From NCBI GenBank assembly GCA_035378985.1, contig DAOSUR010000003.1, forward strand, positions 124,001 through 188,000: a stretch of 64,000 nt of DNA, given 5' to 3'. A model generated the notes under the pieces. That model was not told where the DNA came from. It was given only the letters and a program-made list of their open reading frames with translations, and ran no database searches. Of the stretch, positions 28,073-35,720 are shown piece by piece. A program made the translations under genes and the position numbers. The first letter of the stretch is position 1. Every line of letters begins with the position of its first letter. The DNA is from Anaerohalosphaeraceae bacterium. GTDB taxonomy: Bacteria; Planctomycetota; Phycisphaerae; Sedimentisphaerales; Anaerohalosphaeraceae.

Positions 28073-29029
28073 TTACAGGACGTACTGCGTCTTCTTCATC
28101 CTCTCCTTATTGGTTGTTATCGTCGATTTCTTTCGCAGAGTTAACAGGGTAATTTCAGGCGGACAAAAAAACCGAACCGCTATTCCGGAAACCCCTATCC
28201 CTCTGGACGTATAGCCGAGCATGGCATCTTTTTTCCAGAAGCCCTTTGCAAATCGTCTGCTGACCGACGAACAGGTCACGGGCGGGAAACCGTTCGGCAA
28301 ACAGACTTGACCGCCATGTGTATGTCCGCAAAGACACAAATCAAACAAATATCCATCTGTTTTATTCACAATTTCCGGCGAATGTGAGAGCAGAATCTTG
28401 AAACAATCATTCGGTATCCCGAATGAAGCGGCCTCTAAATCATCCCCTTTGTAATAATGGCAGTCATCTACGCCGGCCAGATAGAGAGCTTGACCGTCTC
28501 GCTCCAGCCGACTATGCTCATTGACGAGCATCTGAACCCCCCAATTTTCCATAATGCGGCCCATTTCATACCGGTCATGATTGCCTAAAATCCCGTAAAC
28601 AGGCACATGCTTCAGAAGCGGCTCGGCGATCTTCTGCATCTGTTCAACCGCTTTTTCGGTCAGGTCATAATGAAAAGCACAGTCCCCACCCAGCACAGCT
28701 AGGTCATAATCAAGCGGTTCCACAGCCTTCATTAAGGCCTCCGGCAGTCCCTCCAGCGGTTCGATATGAAAATCCGACAGCCACAGAATCCGCAGCCCAT
28801 CAAACGCCTCCGGCAGACGGTCAGAAGCGATTTCGACCCTCTCAATCCGCAAATCGAAAAGATTTTGAAAGCCGATTTTATAAAGACCGGATACTCGAAG
28901 TCCTTTTTCTACAAGACGTTCCAGCCGCTCCATGTCCTCCCAGGTCAAGCCGGCAACGCCGGGACGACGCAGCTTATATTTTCCCGTCTTCCGCTCTATT
29001 TCCATCCGACTTTTCGATATCGGTCCCAT
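28073..29029 (-). CDS. Calcineurin-like metallophosphoesterase (YaeI/YkuE-like)
   Basis: 318 residues from the ATG at 29029, preceded by GAGGA. All metal-binding motifs are present: LSDFHIE, GGDCAFH, GNHDRYE, LSHSPE and CGHTHGGQ. This arrangement resembles YaeI/YkuE/LpxG proteins that hydrolyse phosphodiesters, including UDP-diacylglucosamine in some bacteria. No N-terminal membrane anchor is seen. The frame remains open to 29068 with another ATG but without a ribosome site. Confidence 0.82.
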   Translation of the reverse strand: MGPISKSRMEIERKTGKYKLRRPGVAGLTWEDMERLERLVEKGLRVSGLYKIGFQNLFDLRIERVEIASDRLPEAFDGLRILWLSDFHIEPLEGLPEALMKAVEPLDYDLAVLGGDCAFHYDLTEKAVEQMQKIAEPLLKHVPVYGILGNHDRYEMGRIMENWGVQMLVNEHSRLERDGQALYLAGVDDCHYYKGDDLEAASFGIPNDCFKILLSHSPEIVNKTDGYLFDLCLCGHTHGGQVCLPNGFPPVTCSSVSRRFAKGFWKKDAMLGYTSRGIGVSGIAVRFFCPPEITLLTLRKKSTITTNKERMKKTQYVL

Positions 29030-29112
29030 GGATTTGCTGTCCTCAAAAGAGAATATAACTATCTCCATAACAAACAGTTAGGGTATTGTCATATTCTTTT
29101 TTAAAAAATTAT

Positions 29113-29141
29113 TTGACAAAAGACGAAAATTGTATTAATAC
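29113..29141 (+). promoter_or_regulatory. Promoter of the gntR-ABC operon
   Basis: TTGACA and TAATAC with exactly 17 bases between; the -10 element lies inside the first operator palindrome, 37 bases before the gntR start. Confidence 0.75.
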
Positions 29142-29161
29142 TACTAATACAATTTGTATTA
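29128..29161. promoter_or_regulatory. Palindromic operator of the GntR/YtrA regulator
   Basis: Two overlapping perfect inverted repeats: AATTGTATTA (29128-29137) with TAATACAATT (29145-29154), and TAATACAA (29145-29152) with TTGTATTA (29154-29161) around one base. The sites overlap and follow the -10 element, as expected for autorepression by the adjacent GntR protein. Confidence 0.7.
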
Positions 29162-29178
29162 TTTGAGAGGATTCTTTC

Positions 29179-29589
29179 ATGGCCCTTTGGGTTCAAATCT
29201 CGCCTGGTTCGAAAGACCCTCTTTATGTGCAGATTGCCTCTCAAATCAGCCGGGCGATTGCTCTCGGGCATCTCCGGCCGGGCGATAAACTGCCGCCCGT
29301 GCGGAAACTGGCCGAAGAACTGGTTATCAACCCCAACACCGTCGCACGGGCTTACCTCGAGCTGGAGCAGCAGGGTTTTGTTGCCTCCAAAACCGGCTCA
29401 GGAACCTTTGTCCTCGACCCCACCCTTCAGGACGATAAAGACCTCGCTCAACTGAATCTGCTCGGTCAGCGCATCGATACGCTTATTGCCCAGGGCCTGA
29501 ATCTCGGGCTGACACCGGAGAAGCTCATCGAATTCTTTGAAGGCCGAGTCCGCCGTTTTCTGTCTGAACAAAATAAAAGGAGCCCCTAA
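29179..29589 (+). CDS. GntR-family transcriptional regulator, YtrA subfamily
   Basis: 136 residues: an N-terminal winged helix (PLYVQIASQISRAIALGHL, DKLPPVRKLAEEL, NPNTVARAYLELEQQG) and a short helical C-terminal part with no effector domain, the YtrA pattern. Such proteins usually repress the ABC transporter genes they precede, responding to cell-envelope stress or antibiotics. A GAGAGGA ribosome site is present. The double palindrome just upstream is the probable target. Confidence 0.92.
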   Translation: MALWVQISPGSKDPLYVQIASQISRAIALGHLRPGDKLPPVRKLAEELVINPNTVARAYLELEQQGFVASKTGSGTFVLDPTLQDDKDLAQLNLLGQRIDTLIAQGLNLGLTPEKLIEFFEGRVRRFLSEQNKRSP

Positions 29590-29591
29590 CG

Positions 29592-30515
29592 ATGAACGAT
29601 TTTGTCCTGCAGACTTTTCAACTAACCAAATATTATCACAAGACCCCTGCACTGGACCATCTGAACCTGTGTGTCCCCAAGGGATGCGTTTACGGGCTGC
29701 TCGGTCGAAACGGTTCCGGCAAAACCACGGCGATTAAACTGATTCTCGGGCTGCTTGCGCCGACCGCCGGCCGTGCCGAAGTAGTCGGGCATCCCTCCGA
29801 CAATCTGCCGCCGTCTCTGCGAAGCCGCATCGGCTACATCACCGAAGGCCATCACCTTGAACGCTGGATGACAATCCGGGAGCTCGAACACTTTCAGAAG
29901 GCCTTTTATCCCGACCAATGGGACCGGCGGTTTTTTGCGGAAATGCTCGATTATTTTGAATTATCCCCGAAACGCAAAATCAAGACACTCTCCAACGGCC
30001 AGCGGGCCCAGGTCAATCTGGCCCTCACGCTTGCCGCCAATCCCGAACTGCTGATTATGGATGACCCGACACTCGGTCTGGATGCGGCAGTCTGCCGGCA
30101 GTTTCTGGAGGGGATGGTCCATCTGATTCAAAAGGAAGGACGCACCATTCTTTTTTCCAGCCACATCCTGAGCGATGTGGAGCGAGTGGCCGACCGAATC
30201 GCCGTCATTGACAAAGGCGTCCTTCGGGCCGACTGCACCCTCGAAGAGTTCCGCATGCAGATCAGAAAGTATCTCTTTGAGTTCCCGCAGCCGAACATCC
30301 CCGTCGATACGCTGCCGGGTCTGATTCATTCCAAACAAAATCAGCAGATGCTCGAGGCCACCGTCGTCAAAACCCCCGAAGAGGCGATTTACGAATGGGC
30401 CCGCCGGCACCAGGCCGCCGTCGAACCCGTACCAATGTCCATTGAGGACCAGTTCATCGAGTTTACCGGCCCCAAACAAGCCCAAAAACTTTTTAGCTGG
30501 GAGATGCCCGTATGA
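29592..30515 (+). CDS. ABC transporter ATP-binding protein (YtrB-like)
   Basis: 307 residues starting two bases after the gntR stop. Walker A GRNGSGKTT near residue 39, signature LSNGQRAQV near 137 and Walker B LLIMDDPTLGLD near 155. The residue after the Walker B Asp is Asp rather than the usual catalytic Glu, a conservative change that may slow hydrolysis. A C-terminal extension of about 90 residues follows the ATPase fold. Probably pairs with the membrane protein encoded next to export or sense an unknown compound. Confidence 0.92.
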   Translation: MNDFVLQTFQLTKYYHKTPALDHLNLCVPKGCVYGLLGRNGSGKTTAIKLILGLLAPTAGRAEVVGHPSDNLPPSLRSRIGYITEGHHLERWMTIRELEHFQKAFYPDQWDRRFFAEMLDYFELSPKRKIKTLSNGQRAQVNLALTLAANPELLIMDDPTLGLDAAVCRQFLEGMVHLIQKEGRTILFSSHILSDVERVADRIAVIDKGVLRADCTLEEFRMQIRKYLFEFPQPNIPVDTLPGLIHSKQNQQMLEATVVKTPEEAIYEWARRHQAAVEPVPMSIEDQFIEFTGPKQAQKLFSWEMPV

Positions 30516-31207
30516 AATACCTTGCTCTGCTGCGTAAAGAAATTCGCGAATGCCTGCCCTGGGTCCTGCTGGCCGCAGGAATTCTCTTTGTTTTTGGATT
30601 CCAAATGCTCCTCAATAATCCCATTCAATCAATCATTTTCCCTTATCATCTGGATGACCAAGCAAATGAAACGATAGAATCGGCTTATCTCTTTCGCCCG
30701 TCCACTGTTGCCAGCGTCGGCTCGATTCTGCTTTTCATATCGCTGTGCCTTGGAGCCGCCCTCAGCATACGGCAGTTTTGGTTTCCGTCTTTCACCAGAA
30801 CCTGGGCGTTTTTACTTCACCGGAACATCACCCGCACAGCCGTTTTCCTTGTCAAAATCACTGCAGCCGTTTTGGGCTTTGTCCTATCCATTTTGAGCAT
30901 CTGGACTTTGCTGTTTTTGTACAGCGTTTTTGCAGCGGATTATTCCCCGCCGCCTATGCCTCACGTCTGGCTGGAAGGATTGTTTCTGATTTCACAGGGA
31001 CTTGTCGTCTATTTTGCATCCTCTCTCAGTTCCGTCTTGACAGCCAAATGGTACACGACGCGGCTGTTTCCGGTCATTTTTGTGTTTATGTCGCTGTATT
31101 TTTGCTTTTATCCGAAAACGCCGGCTCTGAATTTTCTCTGTACCGGCCTCTCTATGCTTATCCTCGCCCTGCCGCTCTGGCAGGAGTTCAGAAACCGACA
31201 GTTTTAA
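30512..31207 (+). CDS. ABC transporter membrane subunit
   Basis: 231 residues with about five or six hydrophobic segments, overlapping the ATPase gene as ATGA, which implies coupled translation. Its N-terminus (MKYLALLRKEIRECLPWVLL) and length fit ABC-2/YtrC-D-like permeases found in GntR-regulated operons, but no specific signature motif is visible. The assignment rests mainly on context. Confidence 0.72.
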   Translation: MKYLALLRKEIRECLPWVLLAAGILFVFGFQMLLNNPIQSIIFPYHLDDQANETIESAYLFRPSTVASVGSILLFISLCLGAALSIRQFWFPSFTRTWAFLLHRNITRTAVFLVKITAAVLGFVLSILSIWTLLFLYSVFAADYSPPPMPHVWLEGLFLISQGLVVYFASSLSSVLTAKWYTTRLFPVIFVFMSLYFCFYPKTPALNFLCTGLSMLILALPLWQEFRNRQF

Positions 31208-31223
31208 TCCGGAGGAGATAGTT

Positions 31224-32786
31224 ATGATACGCTCCATCATCCGTTCGTTTTCTTCCGCTCTGAAAGCTGTGATTATCCTGCTCATCATGCTGCTCATTCT
31301 GCTGGTTATTCAGGCAGTAAGCTTGGATATCCTTCAGATTTCTCTTCGAAAGCAATATTTACCTGATTCGGAACAACCCGCTCTTTCCGAAACAGAACAG
31401 CTCCAGCAGCGGATAGCGGAGGCGGATAAAGTCTTTCTGCCGGACGGCACCCTTCATCTTCTTCATTCCGACTGGACCGCCCGCCGGCAAACGATTGAAG
31501 TGTATGATACAGCCGGCCGTCTGCTCTGGAAAGGTTCCCGCACTGACCAGCCCTATGAGTATCTCAAGCCGGCAGATGAGCTGTACAAAGAAGACTGGAA
31601 CGGCTGTCTGAGAATCTCTCAGAATTTTTCCAGAGACCTGATTTTTACGGTCAGCAATGAGAAAAAACAAATCAAAGAATTTTGGCGATACGACTTCAAC
31701 AAGCGGTATTTTACAGGATATAACCTTCAAAAACAGATATTGGGGTATCTGTCTGCAAGCGGCTTTTCAGAAAGCAGAAGCGAAATCCGTCCCTTTGAGC
31801 GACTTCAAAACTTCCACGCGTGGATTCCGGCAGCCTCCTGGAATGCACGATGCCTGCTCTGGACAGAACATTCTTTGTATGAAGCAGACTTCGAAAAACG
31901 TTCTATGGAAATCCTGTATGAAAATCCGTTCGTTCCCATCAGCCGACTTTTTGCAGTAAACTGGAAAGAAACCGCCTCTTATAAACCTTCTTTCCTTTCC
32001 GCTATCCTGATTGATTTTATTGACCAGCCGCCGATTCTGCTCCAGAAAAATCCGCGAAAGGCCATTCCGCTTCAAATTCCGGATGAACTGTGCAAAACAA
32101 GAAAGACTTTCTATTCATCCGAACAAACTTTTTACCTGCAGTTTCAATGGCTCCTCAAGGCACCAATGGATAATAAGCAGTATCGGAAATGGTTTCAAGA
32201 AAATCGGGACAAACCCTTCGATTACAGAATCGAACTCTATCAAATCCGAGAGGACGGCACCCTTGAGCATCTCAGTCAATTTGACTACATTAAACCGCCG
32301 TACAAATCTTCTCCTTCTGTGAACCTTTACGTGACCAAACTCTGTCAATTTAAAGGGTGGGTCACCTTTTCATCCCCGCCTTGTTTTGCCTGGCTTTACA
32401 AAACTTTAATAGCCTTGTGGAAATCAGAACGCTATATCCTGAAAGATTTGAAAGAGTTTACTGAACGAATGGAACCGACAAATCCTTATCTGTATTACCC
32501 TGCGGCATCCGTTCTGACGATCCTAACCCTGCTCCACTACAAGCCCCGCCGGGTCGGCTGGTTCAAAGGAACTGTCTGGCTGGCCGTTGTCTTCTGTTTT
32601 AACCTGGCCGGGTTTCTGACCTATCTGGCTTTGAATCATTATCCTGTGGTTCGCTGTCATTCCTGCGGTCGCAGACGTGGGCTTAATCGTCCGGACTGTC
32701 CGGCCTGCAGGGCCCCGCTGCCTTCGCCGCCCGCCCGAGATACCGACTTAATTTATCCGCCGTCTCCTCAAACAACGGCGTTCTGA
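31224..32786 (+). CDS. Unknown membrane protein with C-terminal zinc ribbon
   Basis: 520 residues, preceded by a strong GGAGGAG site. A membrane segment at residues 13-37 (VIILLIMLLILLVIQAVS) and two more near 430-470 flank a large predicted extracytoplasmic region rich in aromatic residues. The C-terminus has CHSCGRRRGLNRPDCPAC, a four-Cys zinc-ribbon-like motif that would be cytoplasmic. I do not recognise a family. Being last in the gntR-ABC operon, it may act with the transporter, perhaps as a sensor or accessory subunit; that is inference. Confidence 0.65.
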   Translation: MIRSIIRSFSSALKAVIILLIMLLILLVIQAVSLDILQISLRKQYLPDSEQPALSETEQLQQRIAEADKVFLPDGTLHLLHSDWTARRQTIEVYDTAGRLLWKGSRTDQPYEYLKPADELYKEDWNGCLRISQNFSRDLIFTVSNEKKQIKEFWRYDFNKRYFTGYNLQKQILGYLSASGFSESRSEIRPFERLQNFHAWIPAASWNARCLLWTEHSLYEADFEKRSMEILYENPFVPISRLFAVNWKETASYKPSFLSAILIDFIDQPPILLQKNPRKAIPLQIPDELCKTRKTFYSSEQTFYLQFQWLLKAPMDNKQYRKWFQENRDKPFDYRIELYQIREDGTLEHLSQFDYIKPPYKSSPSVNLYVTKLCQFKGWVTFSSPPCFAWLYKTLIALWKSERYILKDLKEFTERMEPTNPYLYYPAASVLTILTLLHYKPRRVGWFKGTVWLAVVFCFNLAGFLTYLALNHYPVVRCHSCGRRRGLNRPDCPACRAPLPSPPARDTDLIYPPSPQTTAF

Positions 32787-32790
32787 CACT

Positions 32791-32828
32791 GGAATCGGCC
32801 TGCCGATTGCGTTATACTGGCCGGTTCC
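32791..32828 (+). promoter_or_regulatory. Stem-loop just before the miaB start
   Basis: GGAATCGGCC (32791-32800) can pair with GGCCGGTTCC (32819-32828) with one G-U pair, ending one base before the miaB ATG. It could mask the translation start or serve as a weak terminator of the ABC operon; there is no T-tract. Confidence 0.4.
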
Positions 32829-32829
32829 G

Positions 32830-34233
32830 ATGAACAGCAAAAAAATACATCTGAAGAGTTTCGGCTGCCAGATGAACAAACTGGACTCGTCGCTTCTGGC
32901 CGCCGCCCTGACCGAAAACGGATGGGAAATGACCGATTCGCCCGCCGAGGCCGACGTCGTTGTCATCAACACCTGCTCCGTCCGTGAGCACGCCGAACAG
33001 CGGGTCTTCTCGCATTTGGGCCATCTGCAGCATCTGAAAAAAAGCCGCCCGCGTCTGCTTGTGGCGGTCATCGGCTGCATGGCCCAGCGGCTTGGGCCTC
33101 AGCTGCTCGAACATCCGGCTGTGGACTTGGCTGCGGGGCCTGAACAGCTCCACGAAGTCCCCGCCCTCCTTCAGCAGGCGATTGAGGAACGGCGAAAAAT
33201 CCTTGCCGTTACCGAAACAATTCGCCGACCCGCCGACAGCCCCGATGTCCATACTGTCAGCGAGAAGCTGGACGAGTTTGAGATTGCCCATGATTCGGAT
33301 GAAAATCATCTGAAATCGCAGGCATTTATCCGAACCATGCGCGGATGCAACAATTTCTGCACCTTCTGCATCGTCCCTTACGTCCGCGGGCCCGAAGTGT
33401 CTCGGCCGCCCAAGGTCATTCTGCAGCAGGCCCAAAAACTGGCCGAGCGGGGCATTCAGCAAATCACTCTGCTGGGACAGACGATTAACTCCTACCGCTA
33501 TACCCAAAACGGCCGCACGTATACGTTGGCCGACCTGCTGGAAATGGTCAGTCAAATTGACTCGATCCGGTGGATTCATTTCATCACCAGTCATCCGGCC
33601 AAAATGGAGGACTCTGTTTTTGAGGCGATGGCCCGTCTGCCCAAGGTCTGTCCCTACCTGCACATGCCCGCTCAGAGCGGCTCGGACAGGATTCTGAAGG
33701 CGATGAACCGCGGCTACACGGCCCGCCAGTACCTGGACCTGATTGAAAAAGCCCGGTCGATTGTGCCCAATCTGGCCGTCACCGGCGACTTTATCGTCGG
33801 CTTTCCGGGCGAAACAGAAGAGGATTTTGAGGCCACAGCAGACCTGATCCAAAAAGTCCGCTACAAAAACTGCTTTATCTTTAAATATTCCCCTCGCCCG
33901 GGCACCTATGCGGATAAGCGGCTTGAGGACAATGTACCCGCGGAAGTCAAACAGCAGCGAAACATTCGTCTGCTTGAACTGGTCAACAAAATCGCGGAAG
34001 AAGACAACCGCCGCTTCCTCGGAAAAACCCTTGAAGTGCTTGTGGAAGGCCCCAGCAAAAAGCCCCACCTGAACAAGGCCGAGTCTGCCGACCAGCCCCA
34101 GCTGATCGGCCGAACCGCTCACGACTACATTGTTGTCTTCAACGGCCCTGCCGAGCTGGCCGGACGGTTTGTTCAGGTCCGTATCAGCAAGACCTCCGCC
34201 CTGACCCTTTTTGGAGAAATATCATCCAGGTAA
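32830..34233 (+). CDS. miaB: tRNA-2-methylthio-N6-dimethylallyladenosine synthase MiaB
   Basis: 467 residues. The N-terminal UPF0004 domain supplies three cluster Cys (SFGCQMNK, NTCSVRE, IGCMAQR), the radical-SAM domain has CNNFCTFCIVPYVRG near 176, and a TRAM RNA-binding domain is at the C-terminus. It adds a methylthio group to i6A37 of tRNAs reading UNN codons. All six Cys needed for the two [4Fe-4S] clusters are present. Transcription converges on tsaE. Confidence 0.95.
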   Translation: MNSKKIHLKSFGCQMNKLDSSLLAAALTENGWEMTDSPAEADVVVINTCSVREHAEQRVFSHLGHLQHLKKSRPRLLVAVIGCMAQRLGPQLLEHPAVDLAAGPEQLHEVPALLQQAIEERRKILAVTETIRRPADSPDVHTVSEKLDEFEIAHDSDENHLKSQAFIRTMRGCNNFCTFCIVPYVRGPEVSRPPKVILQQAQKLAERGIQQITLLGQTINSYRYTQNGRTYTLADLLEMVSQIDSIRWIHFITSHPAKMEDSVFEAMARLPKVCPYLHMPAQSGSDRILKAMNRGYTARQYLDLIEKARSIVPNLAVTGDFIVGFPGETEEDFEATADLIQKVRYKNCFIFKYSPRPGTYADKRLEDNVPAEVKQQRNIRLLELVNKIAEEDNRRFLGKTLEVLVEGPSKKPHLNKAESADQPQLIGRTAHDYIVVFNGPAELAGRFVQVRISKTSALTLFGEISSR

Positions 34234-34240
34234 TCACCGG

Positions 34241-34783
34241 TCATTCCCGCGGCTTGTCCTCCGAAGCTTCAGCGAAGGAGGAAGGCGGGAATCCAGCGGA
34301 CTTGCTTTCCGCCTGAAAGCAAACCAGAAAAGACGCTGGTCCTTTTATGATAATTTTCCGTTCCGTCGGCCCTTCATGCGAAAAATCAATCCGGATATAG
34401 TCCAGTCCCTCCAGAGCCGCCAGTACTTTGTCCGCCCACTCGATTAAAAGAACCGCATCCGACCCCAGATAATCTGAAATCCCCAGATTCTCGAATTCCT
34501 CGATTGATTTGAGCCGGTAGGCATCGATATGATACACCGTAAGCCGTCCGTCCCGGGCGCAATACTCATTCATCAGGACAAACGTCGGACTGTTCACCGC
34601 TCCCAGCCCCGCCGCCCCCAGTCCGGCTGCAACCCCCTTGATAAAATGCGTCTTGCCCGTTCCGAGCGTCCCAATCAAGGCGGCCGTTTCGCCCCCCTTC
34701 AGCGCCGCCCCGAACCGCCGGCCCAACTCTATCGTCTCTTCGGGCGAATGCGTAATCGTTTCAAAAACGTTTGCCTTGGTCAT
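34241..34783 (-). CDS. tsaE: tRNA threonylcarbamoyladenosine biosynthesis ATPase TsaE
   Basis: 180 residues. P-loop GTLGTGKTHFIKG near residue 38, followed by SPTFVLMNEY and VYHIDAYRL with the conserved His, and LLIEWADKV. It supports TsaB-TsaD in making t6A37 of tRNAs. The last about 20 residues (SAGFPPSSFAEASEDKPRE) are not part of the family; they are encoded by a palindromic repeat (34243-34292). Start overlaps the thiL stop as ATGA. Confidence 0.93.
   Translation of the reverse strand: MTKANVFETITHSPEETIELGRRFGAALKGGETAALIGTLGTGKTHFIKGVAAGLGAAGLGAVNSPTFVLMNEYCARDGRLTVYHIDAYRLKSIEEFENLGISDYLGSDAVLLIEWADKVLAALEGLDYIRIDFSHEGPTERKIIIKGPASFLVCFQAESKSAGFPPSSFAEASEDKPRE
34243..34292. repeat. 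REP-like imperfect palindrome invading the tsaE 3' end
   Basis: Nested inverted repeats: ATTCCCGC (34243-34250) with GCGGGAAT (34285-34292), CCTCC (34258-34262) with GGAGG (34277-34281), and a central GAAGCTTC (34263-34270). The arrangement resembles short dispersed palindromic elements common in many bacterial genomes. It lies between the convergent stops of miaB and tsaE and may also help end transcription. Only one copy is in this window. Confidence 0.6.
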
Positions 34784-35694
34784 AAATGGTCATATCCCCG
34801 CGGCACCAGCGGTTCCACCCGCCCGTCCGGCATCCGAATCTGCATCCGGCGGCTGTCCGTAATCCGCCCGATGACGGTCAGCGGAACCATCGAAAAACCC
34901 TTCAATTTTTCCCACTGGTCCTCCCGCAGCGTAAAGAGCAGTTCAAAATCCTCGCCGTCATTCAGTGCCGCCCCAAGCGGGTCGGGCATTTGTCCGGCCG
35001 CCTGCGAAATGGGAACGGCCTCCGCCTCCACCAGGGCCCCGACGCCGCTTTGCGTACAGATTCGGCTCAGGTCTGTGCTCAAGCCGTCCGTGATATCCAT
35101 CATCGAATGAATCCGGGCCAGCCGCGTCATCTCCAGCGCCTCCCTCACCCGCGGCACAAACTCCAGATGCTTGCCCAGAATAGACCCGCCCAGCGTGCCG
35201 GTTACGCAAATCAGGTCTCCGACCTGGGCTCCGCTTCGCCGCACCGGCGGATGATGCCCGCTGGGCCGGCTGAGCATCGTATAGCAGAGAACCAGTTTGC
35301 CCTCCGGATTCCGCCATTTCGTAATATCCCCTCCTACTACTTCGCAGTCAAAGGGCTCCCCCGCCCGCACGCGGCCGTAATGCAGCTGTTTGAGATGCTC
35401 GATGCCGAAATCCGTCGGCAGCGACACCGCCGCTACGGCACAAAGGGGCACCGTCGCCATCGCTGCACAATCGCTCAGCGAGGCCGCCATCGCTTTATAG
35501 CCCGCCTGCTCAAGCGTGCAGGAGGACAGATCAAAATGCACCCCGTCCATCAGCGTATCGGTGGTAATCAGAACCGATACCCCCTCCGCCAGCTGAATTT
35601 CGGCCATGTCATCCCCTATCCCTATCGGAAACCGTTTTGGATCCAGCCGGGACTGTCGGACAAACCAGGATGTAATTTGGTCTTCACGCGACAT
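34780..35694 (-). CDS. thiL: Thiamine-monophosphate kinase
   Basis: 304 residues of the PurM/ThiL fold. Conserved elements are IGDDMAEI with metal-binding Asp near residue 27, TTDTLMDGVHFDL, VVGGDITK and MMDITDGLSTDLSRIC. It phosphorylates TMP to thiamine pyrophosphate with ATP. The stop overlaps the tsaE start by four bases; thiL-tsaE pairing is seen elsewhere. No TPP riboswitch is seen upstream. Confidence 0.94.
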   Translation of the reverse strand: MSREDQITSWFVRQSRLDPKRFPIGIGDDMAEIQLAEGVSVLITTDTLMDGVHFDLSSCTLEQAGYKAMAASLSDCAAMATVPLCAVAAVSLPTDFGIEHLKQLHYGRVRAGEPFDCEVVGGDITKWRNPEGKLVLCYTMLSRPSGHHPPVRRSGAQVGDLICVTGTLGGSILGKHLEFVPRVREALEMTRLARIHSMMDITDGLSTDLSRICTQSGVGALVEAEAVPISQAAGQMPDPLGAALNDGEDFELLFTLREDQWEKLKGFSMVPLTVIGRITDSRRMQIRMPDGRVEPLVPRGYDHL

Positions 35695-35720
35695 AAATTT
35701 TTTCTATTTGCTCTTCCGGA

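Noticed and set aside
32812..34122. 436-codon frame antisense to miaB
   Set aside because: miaB is unmistakable on the plus strand; the antisense translation has no domain pattern.
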